Source of the DNA: M3007 sp046160345
Lineage (GTDB): Bacteria > Bacteroidota > Bacteroidia > Chitinophagales > Saprospiraceae
DNA: 38,807 bases
Assembly (NCBI GenBank): GCA_046160345.1
Contig: JBJXGO010000325.1
Span: 1-38,807 of the forward strand
Direction of reading: 5' to 3'
This document shows, one piece after another, positions 16,050 to 23,214 of this stretch. A model generated the notes under the pieces. That model searched no databases, was not told where the DNA came from, and saw nothing but the letters and a program-made list of their open reading frames with translations. The position numbers were made by a program, and so were the translations under genes. Every line of letters begins with the position of its first letter. Position 1 is the first letter of the stretch.

Positions 16050-16937
16050 TTACCTTTTAACCTTAAGGTTATCAAGGAATTGCAACGTTCCTGGCAAGCC
16101 GTCGAGTATGGTAACATTAGAAGGAAGCTTTACTGGTGCCACGAAAAATTGTTGTCCGGTAAGCAGAAGTTCACAACCATTAATGGCTTCAACCACACTG
16201 TCCACAAAAGATTGAATAGGCTGCCTGGGAAGCGGTTCTTGCAGGATGGTGAATACGTAGTCAGGCTTGAGTGCATGGCATGCATTTTTGACATCTTCCG
16301 TCGCAACATTTGCTCCAAGATAGGTGACGCGCATACCCCTGGAGCGCAACAGATATTGAATAAAAAGCAGGGTCAGTTCTTGTGTCTCACTTTCAGAGGA
16401 GTATAACAAAAAAACGGGAGACTCGGCACGCGGCATTGCCCTGTCCACTGCACACATCAATTTTCTGCGTATGATTTGACCCACAAATTTTTCATGAGCA
16501 GGGCTTATACTGTTGGTAAGCCAAAGGAGCCGAATCTTATCCAAAAAAGGATAAACCAACTCCAGCATCCCACGTTCAAATCCGTTGTTGGTTGTATATT
16601 CAGCCAAAATCCTTTCAAATGCATCCTCATGCAGGTCGATCATTGCCAGGGTCAAAGAATCGATTTGAGCATTAGAATTAGGGTTGTTATGAGCAATGGC
16701 CGCCCCCTTGGCCGCAATTGCCTCCGGGGACATTTTTGCAAGTTTGCTAATTTTATAGCCATTACGGTTAAGCAGGGCAATATTGAAGAGGAGTCGAAGG
16801 TTTTCATCAGTATAGTAACGAATATTGGTTTCCGTGCGCGCAGGGCTGATAAGGCCGTAGCGTTGTTCCCATATTCGAATGGTGTGGGCTTTGATACCTG
16901 TCAGTTTCTCCAAATCCCGGATGGAGTAGATTGCCAT
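16050..16937 (-). CDS. MerR-family regulator with CarH-like C-terminal domain lacking cobalamin-ligand histidines
   Basis: This 295-residue protein has an N-terminal MerR winged helix-turn-helix (YSIRDLEKLTGIKAHTIRIW, EQRYGLISPARTETNIRYY; residues 1-70). A helical bundle (about 95-165) and a Rossmann-like domain (about 172-290; VFLLYSSES ... RVTYLGANV ... YVFTILQE) follow. This is the layout of CarH/LitR light sensors that bind adenosylcobalamin. In those proteins a Trp-His pair, an Wx9EH motif and an ExHxxG motif hold the cofactor. Here Trp139 is followed by Leu140, Glu149 is followed by Lys150, and the loop histidine is Gln186. Cobalamin binding is therefore unlikely, although the fold is kept. 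It heads the minus-strand operon and is divergent from the double-glycine peptide gene, which is a candidate target. Confidence 0.85.
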   Translation of the reverse strand: MAIYSIRDLEKLTGIKAHTIRIWEQRYGLISPARTETNIRYYTDENLRLLFNIALLNRNGYKISKLAKMSPEAIAAKGAAIAHNNPNSNAQIDSLTLAMIDLHEDAFERILAEYTTNNGFERGMLELVYPFLDKIRLLWLTNSISPAHEKFVGQIIRRKLMCAVDRAMPRAESPVFLLYSSESETQELTLLFIQYLLRSRGMRVTYLGANVATEDVKNACHALKPDYVFTILQEPLPRQPIQSFVDSVVEAINGCELLLTGQQFFVAPVKLPSNVTILDGLPGTLQFLDNLKVKR

Positions 16938-16962
16938 AGTTGGTTGCTTAATTCGTCACAAA

Positions 16963-16981
16963 GGTTGTCAAACAGGTTGTC
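16963..16981. promoter_or_regulatory. Tandem GGTTGTC direct repeat upstream of the MerR gene, candidate operator
   Basis: GGTTGTC occurs at 16963-16969 and again at 16975-16981, a 12-base (near helical-turn) period, 26-44 bases upstream of the MerR ATG. An AAATGT/ACATTT inverted pair (16987-16992, 17009-17014) lies just beyond. Regulator autocontrol is a guess from position only. Confidence 0.3.
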
Positions 16982-17145
16982 TTGTTAAATGTTTATAAAA
17001 AAAAGTGTACATTTTTTGCCAACATCTATCATATCGAGGTATTAGGCATAAATTTTGGGGGAAGGAAAGCACCTACCGAATAAAAAATGAAAACGCCCAC
17101 TAGTAGATAAACGGCAACCGTTCCTTTAAAAATAACACCGTTCCC

Positions 17146-17175
17146 TTGGAATTTTGCAAAAATGAAATACCTTTG
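17146..17175 (+). promoter_or_regulatory. Promoter for the double-glycine peptide gene
   Basis: TTG at 17146-17148, a 19-base spacer and TACCTTTG at 17168-17175 match the Bacteroidota form TTG-N19-TAnnTTTG. The expected transcript start is about 30 bases before the ATG at 17212. Confidence 0.65.
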
Positions 17176-17211
17176 GGCGATTATTCACCTACTCTTTAAG
17201 TCTTCATTACT

Positions 17212-17415
17212 ATGTTCTCTCCTTTTAAAAAGAAAGATGATCGCCCAAATGGCGGGCAGGACAAAAAAAACAATTCTCTAGATGCCTTGGAATCCGATCT
17301 GAATGTTTTGAATAGGGCAGACTTGAGTAAAGTAGAAGGTGGAAAAGAGGCGAAAAAGCCATTGAACGATATCTCTGGATTACGCAATAGTATAGGCGGC
17401 ACAATTCCGCTGTGA
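17212..17415 (+). CDS. Bacteriocin-like peptide precursor with double-glycine leader
   Basis: This is a 67-residue peptide with no signal peptide. Residues about 1-22 are charged and polar. Residues 26-44 (LESDLNVLNRADLSKVEGG) fit the Bacteroidota double-glycine leader pattern (L..L.VL...L..V.GG) that C39-peptidase ABC exporters recognise and cut. Cleavage after Gly44 would release a 23-residue core (KEAKKPLNDIS ... IGGTIPL) without cysteine, which excludes lanthionine or disulfide types. A second GG pair occurs at 62-63. It has its own promoter and a strong terminator, so it is a single-gene transcript. I see no C39 transporter, radical SAM or LanM-type enzyme in the window, so export and any modification would depend on distant genes. 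The neighbouring divergent MerR gene is a possible regulator. The role (antimicrobial, signal or other) is unknown. Confidence 0.65.
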   Translation: MFSPFKKKDDRPNGGQDKKNNSLDALESDLNVLNRADLSKVEGGKEAKKPLNDISGLRNSIGGTIPL

Positions 17416-17437
17416 ACAAACAACACACTCAGTATTC

Positions 17438-17480
17438 AGCATGAGTCATTTCGGGTTCCGAAGTGGCTCATGCTTTTTTA
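17438..17480 (+). terminator. Strong intrinsic terminator after the peptide gene
   Basis: A 17-base-pair stem (arms 17438-17454 and 17458-17474, all Watson-Crick except two G-U) has a three-base loop and is followed by TTTTTA. It starts 22 bases after the stop codon. Its arm sequence recurs in the hairpin at 22202-22233. Confidence 0.9.
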
Positions 17481-17513
17481 GGGCAGACCACTCGGGGCCA
17501 AAAGGCAACCCTT

Positions 17514-18047
17514 TCAGTTTCGCTTTCTTATTTCTTCGTGGATCACCTTCCCCTTTTTCAACTCTTCCTGATATTCCTTCTTCCTACGTTCCTTGAATTC
17601 AGTGGCTAGTTCCTTGATGCCTATAGGTTTGGCATTTTGGCGGCGATGATAGGCCAGGATCAAAAAATCTGCCATGTCATCCGGAAAAGTTAATCCAGCA
17701 CTTCGAAGGTAATTTGACAACCTCGATCCACCATAAAACCCCCAATTTAAGATCATCCATTGTCCAAGACGATGATGCATTACCGCGCAAACGCTATCTT
17801 CTGGCAGCGCTTTAAACTTCTGTCTGGCTTCGATGCTAATTCGTTTGTCCAGTTCAAGCATTACATCCTCCAAATTTTTAGGGATATAAACACCATCTAG
17901 GACTTCCTTTCGAATCCTTTCCTGATATTGCTGTTCAAATTCGGCCTCGGTGTTGGGTGGCCCAGTTTCTTCTTTTTGATTTTGGGAAATTACGCTTTGA
18001 GTTAAAAAAACCGAACAGGTTATGAACAGGAGAACGCTTTTTTTCAT
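17514..18047 (-). CDS. Secreted DUF6794 protein
   Basis: This 177-residue protein has a signal peptide (VLLFITCSVFLTQSVISQ). The DUF6794 domain occupies residues about 55-140: IPKNLEDVMLELDKRIS, then LGQWMILNWGFYGGSRLSNYL, FPDDMADFLILAYHRR. The GGSRL and PDDM-containing motifs are the family hallmark. The family is common in Bacteroidota and has no known function. The C-terminus is a charged helix (KELATEFKERRKKEYQEELK). Its ATG is 18 bases from the divergent small membrane protein gene, so both promoters must overlap coding sequence. Confidence 0.75.
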   Translation of the reverse strand: MKKSVLLFITCSVFLTQSVISQNQKEETGPPNTEAEFEQQYQERIRKEVLDGVYIPKNLEDVMLELDKRISIEARQKFKALPEDSVCAVMHHRLGQWMILNWGFYGGSRLSNYLRSAGLTFPDDMADFLILAYHRRQNAKPIGIKELATEFKERRKKEYQEELKKGKVIHEEIRKRN

Positions 18048-18065
18048 TTTGATACAAACTGAAAG

Positions 18066-18326
18066 ATGATTATACGATTTTCTTTGTTGGAAATATTTTT
18101 AGTAGAAACAATCGCATGGCTCAGCCTATGGTTGCTCGACGAGTATATCGCAGGACTTCTAACGATTATTATCGGGGCTATCGTATCAGCTGTATTGATT
18201 ATTGCGCTCATTTCTGAAGCGATTGAAAGGTCGAATGTACCCAAAAAATATTTTCAGGTCATGGCTATTAGCATTTTGTCCATTTTTGTGGCGGCTGCCA
18301 TTGGATGGCCTTATAATAACCTGTAG
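18066..18326 (+). CDS. Small membrane protein, unknown function
   Basis: This 86-residue protein is almost wholly hydrophobic, with two to three probable membrane helices: LLEIFLVETIAWLSLWLL, IAGLLTIIIGAIVSAVLIIALI, and VMAISILSIFVAAAIGW near the C-terminus. A short charged loop (SEAIERSNVPKKY) separates the last two. I do not recognise the family. It is 26 bases upstream of the exonuclease gene and may be cotranscribed with it. The coding status rests on the continuous hydrophobic pattern and the neat fit between neighbours. Confidence 0.6.
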   Translation: MIIRFSLLEIFLVETIAWLSLWLLDEYIAGLLTIIIGAIVSAVLIIALISEAIERSNVPKKYFQVMAISILSIFVAAAIGWPYNNL

Positions 18327-18352
18327 TTAAAACACCCTTAGCCTCTGCCTAA

Positions 18353-19732
18353 ATGTACGCCATAATTGACGTTGAAACTACCGGCGGCGTAGCCCGTTAC
18401 GAACGCATCACAGAAATTGCAATTGTGCTACACGATGGCGAGCGGATCGTGGACAAATTCTCCACGCTCTTAAATCCGGAACGAAGCATCCCAAGGCAAA
18501 TCACTCAAATTACAGGTATCACAGACCAAATGGTGGCAAACGCTCCCAAATTTTTTGAAGTGGCCAAACAAATCGTTCAAATGACCGAAGGGAAAATATT
18601 TGTGGCACATAATGCGAATTTTGACTATTCCTTCGTGCGCGAAGAGTTTGCCAGATTAGGATACGATTTCCAACGCCGCCAGTTGTGTACGGTTAGGCTT
18701 TCCCGAAAAGTATTTCCAGGCCTGCCCAGCTATAGCCTTAGCAACCTAAAAGCACATTTTCAAATTCACGCCAACAAAATCCACCGGGCATTGGATGATA
18801 CTTTGGCCACCACCCGACTTTTTGAATTGATCTTAGGGGAGCAAGAGGGCCAAAAGAACATCAAATTGCTCGTCAACCTGGGCGTAAAAGAAACCAGGCT
18901 TCCCCCCAATATTACGCTTGACAGGCTTCATGCCGTGCCCGAAGCCTGTGGCATTTATTATTTTCACGACACTAACGGTCATGTCATCTATGTTGGGAAA
19001 AGCCTGAATATCCGCAAGCGTTTTTTCGAACATTTTGCAGACCATAGTCCAAAGGGAGAAAAACTAAGGGCTGGCGTAGCCGATATAAGTTGGGAAGTGA
19101 CAGGCAGCGAACTCATCGCGCTGCTCTATGAAAGCGCCGAAATTAAACGCCTCCAGCCTCCCGTAAACCGGGCGCAACGCACCCGGCAATATGCAGCCGC
19201 TATTTTCACTTACACGGACTTGAAAGGATACCGATGCCTTGCTTTTGGTAAAAATACGGTTAAAAACGCCAAAAACCTGGCGCTCCTGGCAGAATACCCC
19301 AAAATTGAAAATGCTAGAAATTCTTTGCAAAGCCTTGTATATCAATATGAACTTTGCCACAGACTCGCGCATTTGGACAATTCGGAAGAAGCTTGTTTTC
19401 ATTACAAGATCAAAAAATGTTTGGGCGCCTGTATCGGCGAAGAACCACCTGAGGATTACAACGAGCGTGCAGAAAACGCCATCGCAAAAATTTCCCGGCG
19501 GCTTTCCGGCAATTTTTTCTTTGTGGATAAGGGCCGTAATGAAAATGAAGTAGCCGTTGTAGGTGTGCAAGAAGGCCGTTATCTCGGCTTTGGTTATGTC
19601 AGCACTGAAAATGGCGATCAGTCTGTAGAATATTTACTTGAATGCTTGTCGACTTCTTTTCCTGACCCTGATGCCGGTCGGATCATTTTAGGATACATTG
19701 AAAAGCATCCCAAAGGGCTTCGCCCTTTTTAA
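18353..19732 (+). CDS. DnaQ-like exonuclease fused to GIY-YIG (UvrC/Cho-type) endonuclease domain
   Basis: This is a 459-residue cytoplasmic DNA repair-type protein. Residues 1-165 are a DEDDh 3'-5' exonuclease like the DNA polymerase III epsilon subunit: Asp6 and Glu8 in IDVETTG, Asp91 in HNANFD, His144 and Asp149 in HRALDDT. Residues about 196-275 are a GIY-YIG nuclease domain as in UvrC and Cho (CGIYYFHDTNGHVIYVGKSLNIRKR). Lower-similarity sequence continues to the end, including CFHYKIKKCLGAC, which is typical of UvrC/Cho after the nuclease. The helix-hairpin-helix and UvrC RNase H halves are absent. This fusion is known in several phyla and is usually annotated as an exonuclease. I infer a role in incision or clean-up of damaged DNA. 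Confidence 0.9.
   Translation: MYAIIDVETTGGVARYERITEIAIVLHDGERIVDKFSTLLNPERSIPRQITQITGITDQMVANAPKFFEVAKQIVQMTEGKIFVAHNANFDYSFVREEFARLGYDFQRRQLCTVRLSRKVFPGLPSYSLSNLKAHFQIHANKIHRALDDTLATTRLFELILGEQEGQKNIKLLVNLGVKETRLPPNITLDRLHAVPEACGIYYFHDTNGHVIYVGKSLNIRKRFFEHFADHSPKGEKLRAGVADISWEVTGSELIALLYESAEIKRLQPPVNRAQRTRQYAAAIFTYTDLKGYRCLAFGKNTVKNAKNLALLAEYPKIENARNSLQSLVYQYELCHRLAHLDNSEEACFHYKIKKCLGACIGEEPPEDYNERAENAIAKISRRLSGNFFFVDKGRNENEVAVVGVQEGRYLGFGYVSTENGDQSVEYLLECLSTSFPDPDAGRIILGYIEKHPKGLRPF
19712..19731 (+). terminator. Intrinsic terminator embedded in the end of the exonuclease/GIY-YIG gene
   Basis: AAAGGGC (19712-19718), loop TTC, GCCCTTT (19722-19728) and further Ts form a compact hairpin. It also encodes the last residues KGLRPF and runs into the stop codon. 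The TonB receptor gene ends 8 bases beyond on the other strand. Confidence 0.7.
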
Positions 19733-19740
19733 ATCCCGCT

Positions 19741-21684
19741 TTACCATTGATAACTGATTCCTAAACGCCAATTTCTTTCAGGCATGGGTCGGTACCGAAT
19801 TATTTCGTATTGAGCGTTCCATAAATTTTCCAATCGAAAATCTATATTTAAGTGCTTTTTGAGCAATACACAGGAAACCAGTAAAACACCTGTTGTGAAC
19901 GCATCGATTTGCTTTCCAGTATTGTCTAATCGCTGACCAGTGAATTGTTGCAGAAATGCTGCTGAAAACATGCTCCGCGAGGCTTGAACCGACAAATTGC
20001 CCGAGGCCTTTGAGGTGTACGGCAATTGCATCCCGGCTGCTACTGGTGAACCGTCATATGCCGCAATATTCGTAGTTTTGGACAAACGCAGCCTTCCAGA
20101 AACGGCGGCCTTCCACTCAGATTCGCTGTTGATGGGCATTTTGAATTCCGCAAATGCTTCTATGCCCCTGCTCCATACTTTCCTCAAATTATCGGGTCGA
20201 AACAGCCCGTTATGATCGGGTTGCCAAAGAATCCAGTCATTTAAAATGAGTTGAAAACCATTAAGTTCAATTGAAAAATCAGGTTTGCGAAATGCCCAAT
20301 CCAGCGCAGAAGAGTATCCTTTTTCAGGTCGAAGATTAGGATTGCCGAGTTTGTCCCAGTAGCGATCGTTCAAGGTAGGCAGGTTGAAATTCCGGGAAAA
20401 ATGAAACTTGGTCTCGCCAAGCTTGCCCAGGCTAAATTGTCCAGCCACCGAACCCGTAAAGGGGGCTGCCTGCGCCTCGGCCCATTCTTGCCTGATCACT
20501 AACGAAAGTCTCACTTGGTCTTTCTTCCATTCGGCCATCGTGTAGCCCGCTAGTTGCGTTTGTCCAAACCAGCGCGTACTGTCCGAATATCCGTCCACTT
20601 TTGCCCATTGCCGAAGTGAGGTTCCGCCCACACGCCAGGCCCAATGTTTCCCGATTGAAGTGGATCGTTCGGTGCTAATGAATGCTTGTCGCGAACGGCT
20701 TGTGTCTGTATCGTTGGCAAGGTGAAAAGCAAGGAAGTCATCGATCCAGGCCAAGCGTGTTGTCCAGAAAGTACGATTATCGGGGGCATGCTCCCAACTT
20801 ACCAAGGCACGGCTGGATCGGTCTTTCTGCCAGGTTTCCTGGGTTGATTCGGTCGTAGCCGGGGGTAATTCTCTAAACGCACGCTGTATCCAGAGTGCAG
20901 TTTTCAGCATATTTTTATGATTGACACTCCAACGATTAAACTGCTGAAAATCAATTCTTTTTGTAAAATTGTTCGGTTGTTTTGTACGGTAACTCTTACC
21001 ATCCAGCCCTAGTTTTTGAAAAGGAAAATCGTTGTCTGCCCGCTGTCCCGCAACTCTAAAGCTTGAGCTGATCCTTTTTCTGGAAACTGATGTCGCCCCA
21101 TTAAATTCTCTCTTTCCAAAACTACCCAATGCTGCCCCAAGCGAGACAACAAACGGCTTTTTACTGTGAGTCAGCCCTTGTTGTATGATTATTGCGCCAG
21201 CCATCCCTCCCCTGTTTTGCGCGGCACTTTGGCCCCCATATTGAATTTCTAGTTTATCGCCAGGCCAAATTGGCATTAAGGCGGCATCCACTACGCCATT
21301 CATTGGGCTTTGGAGGTTTAATCCGTTCCAGAATACCGGAGTGCGACTTGCTCCTACGCCGCGAATGGAAAGGGTGGCTAATGTACCTGGAGCATTTGCG
21401 CGAACATCGAGGGTGTTTTCCCACAAAAGTCGGTCAGATGCAGAAAGCACCCCATTAACCGGAAGCGAATCTGCGGTCCAAATGGCGTAGCCATTCCGCT
21501 CTAATCGGGCATCACGAATGGTGACAGGCGCCAAAGTCTCTGTGAAATGGATAGTGTCCAGATTTTGAGCCTTAGTTAAGACAGGGAAAAAGGTCGATGC
21601 CAAAATCCCTGACAGCAATAAATAAAATCGGCTACCGCAATCAAATCTGACAGATTTCCTCGTAATCAGGGCGGTCATGGGCAT
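19741..21684 (-). CDS. TonB-dependent outer membrane receptor
   Basis: The frame opens at an ATG at 21753, but ATGs at 21684 and 21678 give a better signal peptide (RFYLLLSGILASTFFPVLTKAQ), so 21684 is taken; the product is 647 residues. A TonB plug domain follows: SLPVNGVLSASDRLLWE, TLATLSIRGVGASRTPVFWNG, then IEYGG-like EIQYGGQSAAQNRGGMAGAI. The rest is beta-barrel strands ending ERNWRLGISYQW. There is no carboxypeptidase-like N-terminal extension, so it belongs to the short BtuB-like class rather than the SusC class. The substrate (vitamin B12, siderophore or other) cannot be told. It overlaps the thioredoxin-like gene by about 44 bases, suggesting translational coupling. There is no SusD partner. 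Confidence 0.85.
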   Translation of the reverse strand: MPMTALITRKSVRFDCGSRFYLLLSGILASTFFPVLTKAQNLDTIHFTETLAPVTIRDARLERNGYAIWTADSLPVNGVLSASDRLLWENTLDVRANAPGTLATLSIRGVGASRTPVFWNGLNLQSPMNGVVDAALMPIWPGDKLEIQYGGQSAAQNRGGMAGAIIIQQGLTHSKKPFVVSLGAALGSFGKREFNGATSVSRKRISSSFRVAGQRADNDFPFQKLGLDGKSYRTKQPNNFTKRIDFQQFNRWSVNHKNMLKTALWIQRAFRELPPATTESTQETWQKDRSSRALVSWEHAPDNRTFWTTRLAWIDDFLAFHLANDTDTSRSRQAFISTERSTSIGKHWAWRVGGTSLRQWAKVDGYSDSTRWFGQTQLAGYTMAEWKKDQVRLSLVIRQEWAEAQAAPFTGSVAGQFSLGKLGETKFHFSRNFNLPTLNDRYWDKLGNPNLRPEKGYSSALDWAFRKPDFSIELNGFQLILNDWILWQPDHNGLFRPDNLRKVWSRGIEAFAEFKMPINSESEWKAAVSGRLRLSKTTNIAAYDGSPVAAGMQLPYTSKASGNLSVQASRSMFSAAFLQQFTGQRLDNTGKQIDAFTTGVLLVSCVLLKKHLNIDFRLENLWNAQYEIIRYRPMPERNWRLGISYQW

Positions 21685-22174
21685 AATTATGGATGAAGGA
21701 GCGAAGGATCTCGCCTTTGTGAAGCACAAAAACACCCGGCATCTGAAAGCCATCGCCTAATGCCAAATTATCTAAATCCGGGTCGTTGCCATGCCCTTCC
21801 AGAACACTGGCCTGAAATCCACGGATCCAGTTCATGAGGCCAAAAATCTGTTGTGGTTTGCCTCGGACAAGGCCAAAAGCCTTATAAAAGCGTTTTTCAG
21901 GGTCCGAAATATGGTCAACGGGATAAATTTTGTATTTTTTGAAAAACTTTTCGGCCATTGCTGCATCCGGCGCCATATGAATGAATACGACCCGAATACC
22001 TTTTGCCTCAATAACTTTCTTGCGCTTCGCAATATCGTCAATGGCTTCGCGACAAAACGAACACCCGAAAAAGCGCAAAAAAACTACCATAACAGGTTGT
22101 ATTTCAGCCATTTCAGTCAGTGTTTCCCCGCTTTCGATGGGAACCATTTCATCCCAAATATTATTTACTGGCAT
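21641..22174 (-). CDS. Thioredoxin-fold AhpC/TSA-like (peroxiredoxin-like) protein
   Basis: A longer frame starts at a GTG (22213), but that GTG lies inside the hairpin behind mdh, so the ATG at 22174 (MPVNNIWDEM) is chosen; the product is 177 residues. It has a thioredoxin fold with VMVVFLRFFGCSFCREAI. The CSFC pair (Cys38, Cys41) is the redox-active CxxC site. A beta strand pair follows (GIRVVFIHMAP ... MPGVFVLHKGEIL), giving the layout of the AhpC/TSA-2 or SelL-related group. The cis-proline is plausible in QMPGVF. There is no signal peptide, so it acts in the cytoplasm. Substrate is unknown. It is followed by the overlapping TonB receptor gene, and it lies downstream of mdh. Confidence 0.8.
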   Translation of the reverse strand: MPVNNIWDEMVPIESGETLTEMAEIQPVMVVFLRFFGCSFCREAIDDIAKRKKVIEAKGIRVVFIHMAPDAAMAEKFFKKYKIYPVDHISDPEKRFYKAFGLVRGKPQQIFGLMNWIRGFQASVLEGHGNDPDLDNLALGDGFQMPGVFVLHKGEILRSFIHNYAHDRPDYEEICQI

Positions 22175-22201
22175 TTTATTGGATTGAAGTTTCAGGTGGA
22201 C

Positions 22202-22233
22202 AACATGAGCCACCCGTGGAGATGGCTCATGTT
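22202..22233 (-). terminator. Perfect inverted repeat just after mdh
   Basis: Arms 22202-22212 and 22223-22233 (AACATGAGCCA with TGGCTCATGTT) are an exact 11-base inverted repeat with a 10-base loop, 13 bases past the mdh stop. No T-run follows on the minus strand, so termination may be partial. Its arms match those of the terminator at 17438-17480. Confidence 0.6.
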
Positions 22234-22245
22234 CAAACTTGCAAC

Positions 22246-23181
22246 TTAAATAAGCTTCATTGCATCAAGTGCTTCAGCAACTTCTTTTACTGCCTCGGCA
22301 GATTTATGCAACAAGGCCAGTTCGTCTTTTTTCAATCGAAGTTTTACTATTTCCTGAATGCCTTTTTTGCCCAGTTTGACAGGGGCGCCCACAAAAATAT
22401 CCTTCAATTTATATTGACCATTAAGGCGAACGCAACATGGAAAAATGCGTTTTTCATCTTTCAAAATGGTGACAGCCATCTGGGCCGCTGCCGCACCTGG
22501 TGCATACCAGGCAGAGGTTCCCATGAGGTTTACCAATTCACCTCCTCCAACTTTAGTCCGTTCGAGAATGGCGTCCAGTTTGTCCTTTCGTATCAATTCT
22601 GTTACAGGGATCCCGCTCACGGTAGTGTATCTGGGCAATGGAACCATGGTATCACCGTGACCACCCATCAATACGGCCTGAATATCTTTTGGTGAAACAT
22701 CAAGTGCTTCGGCCAAAAATGCGCGGTATCTGGCCGTATCCAATACCCCCGCCATGCCAAACACTCGTTTGTCAGAAAGGCCGGAAGCTTTCCAACAGGC
22801 ATAGGTCATTACATCCAATGGGTTCGACACTACTATAATAATGGGGTTTTTTGTGTGTTTAAGGATGTTTTGGGTGACAGAAACTACAATTTTCGCATTG
22901 GTGGCAATTAAATCATCACGGCTCATGCCTGGTTTTCGGGGGATACCCGCCGTAATGATCACAATATCTGACCCTGCAGTAAGCGCGTAGTCATCTCCAC
23001 CAACAACGCGAGTTGAATAATTGTCTATGGGAGCTTGTTGCCAAATATCGAGGGCCTTGCCCTTGGCCATATTTCCCTGAATGTCAATGAGTACTACCTC
23101 ATTTACTGCATCAGCATGTGCCAAAACATTGGCGCAAGTCGCGCCCACGTTGCCGGCGCCCACTACGGTTATTTTGCTCAT
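22246..23181 (-). CDS. mdh: Malate dehydrogenase
   Basis: This 311-residue enzyme oxidises malate to oxaloacetate with NAD+ in the TCA cycle. The N-terminal Rossmann motif is GAGNVGATCANVLA, with Asp33 (VLIDIQ) selecting NAD over NADP. Substrate residues lie in the mobile loop (RKPGMSRDDL), and the catalytic His175 is in GGHGDTMVPL. Size and motifs match the tetrameric LDH-like MDH group used by Bacteroidota and Chlorobi. A near-perfect promoter lies 34-65 bases upstream, and a hairpin follows the stop, so it is chiefly transcribed alone. Read-through could reach the thioredoxin-like gene. Confidence 0.95.
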   Translation of the reverse strand: MSKITVVGAGNVGATCANVLAHADAVNEVVLIDIQGNMAKGKALDIWQQAPIDNYSTRVVGGDDYALTAGSDIVIITAGIPRKPGMSRDDLIATNAKIVVSVTQNILKHTKNPIIIVVSNPLDVMTYACWKASGLSDKRVFGMAGVLDTARYRAFLAEALDVSPKDIQAVLMGGHGDTMVPLPRYTTVSGIPVTELIRKDKLDAILERTKVGGGELVNLMGTSAWYAPGAAAAQMAVTILKDEKRIFPCCVRLNGQYKLKDIFVGAPVKLGKKGIQEIVKLRLKKDELALLHKSAEAVKEVAEALDAMKLI

Positions 23182-23214
23182 TAATTTGTCTTTAACTTAT
23201 TGAAATTTTGCCCG

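Noticed and set aside
16476..16988. 170-residue plus-strand frame antisense to the MerR gene
   Set aside because: The MerR frame has clear domains; the antisense frame has none.
22120..22695. 191-residue plus-strand frame antisense to mdh and the thioredoxin-like gene
   Set aside because: It spans two genes and their hairpin and has a Phe/His/Gln-rich off-frame composition.
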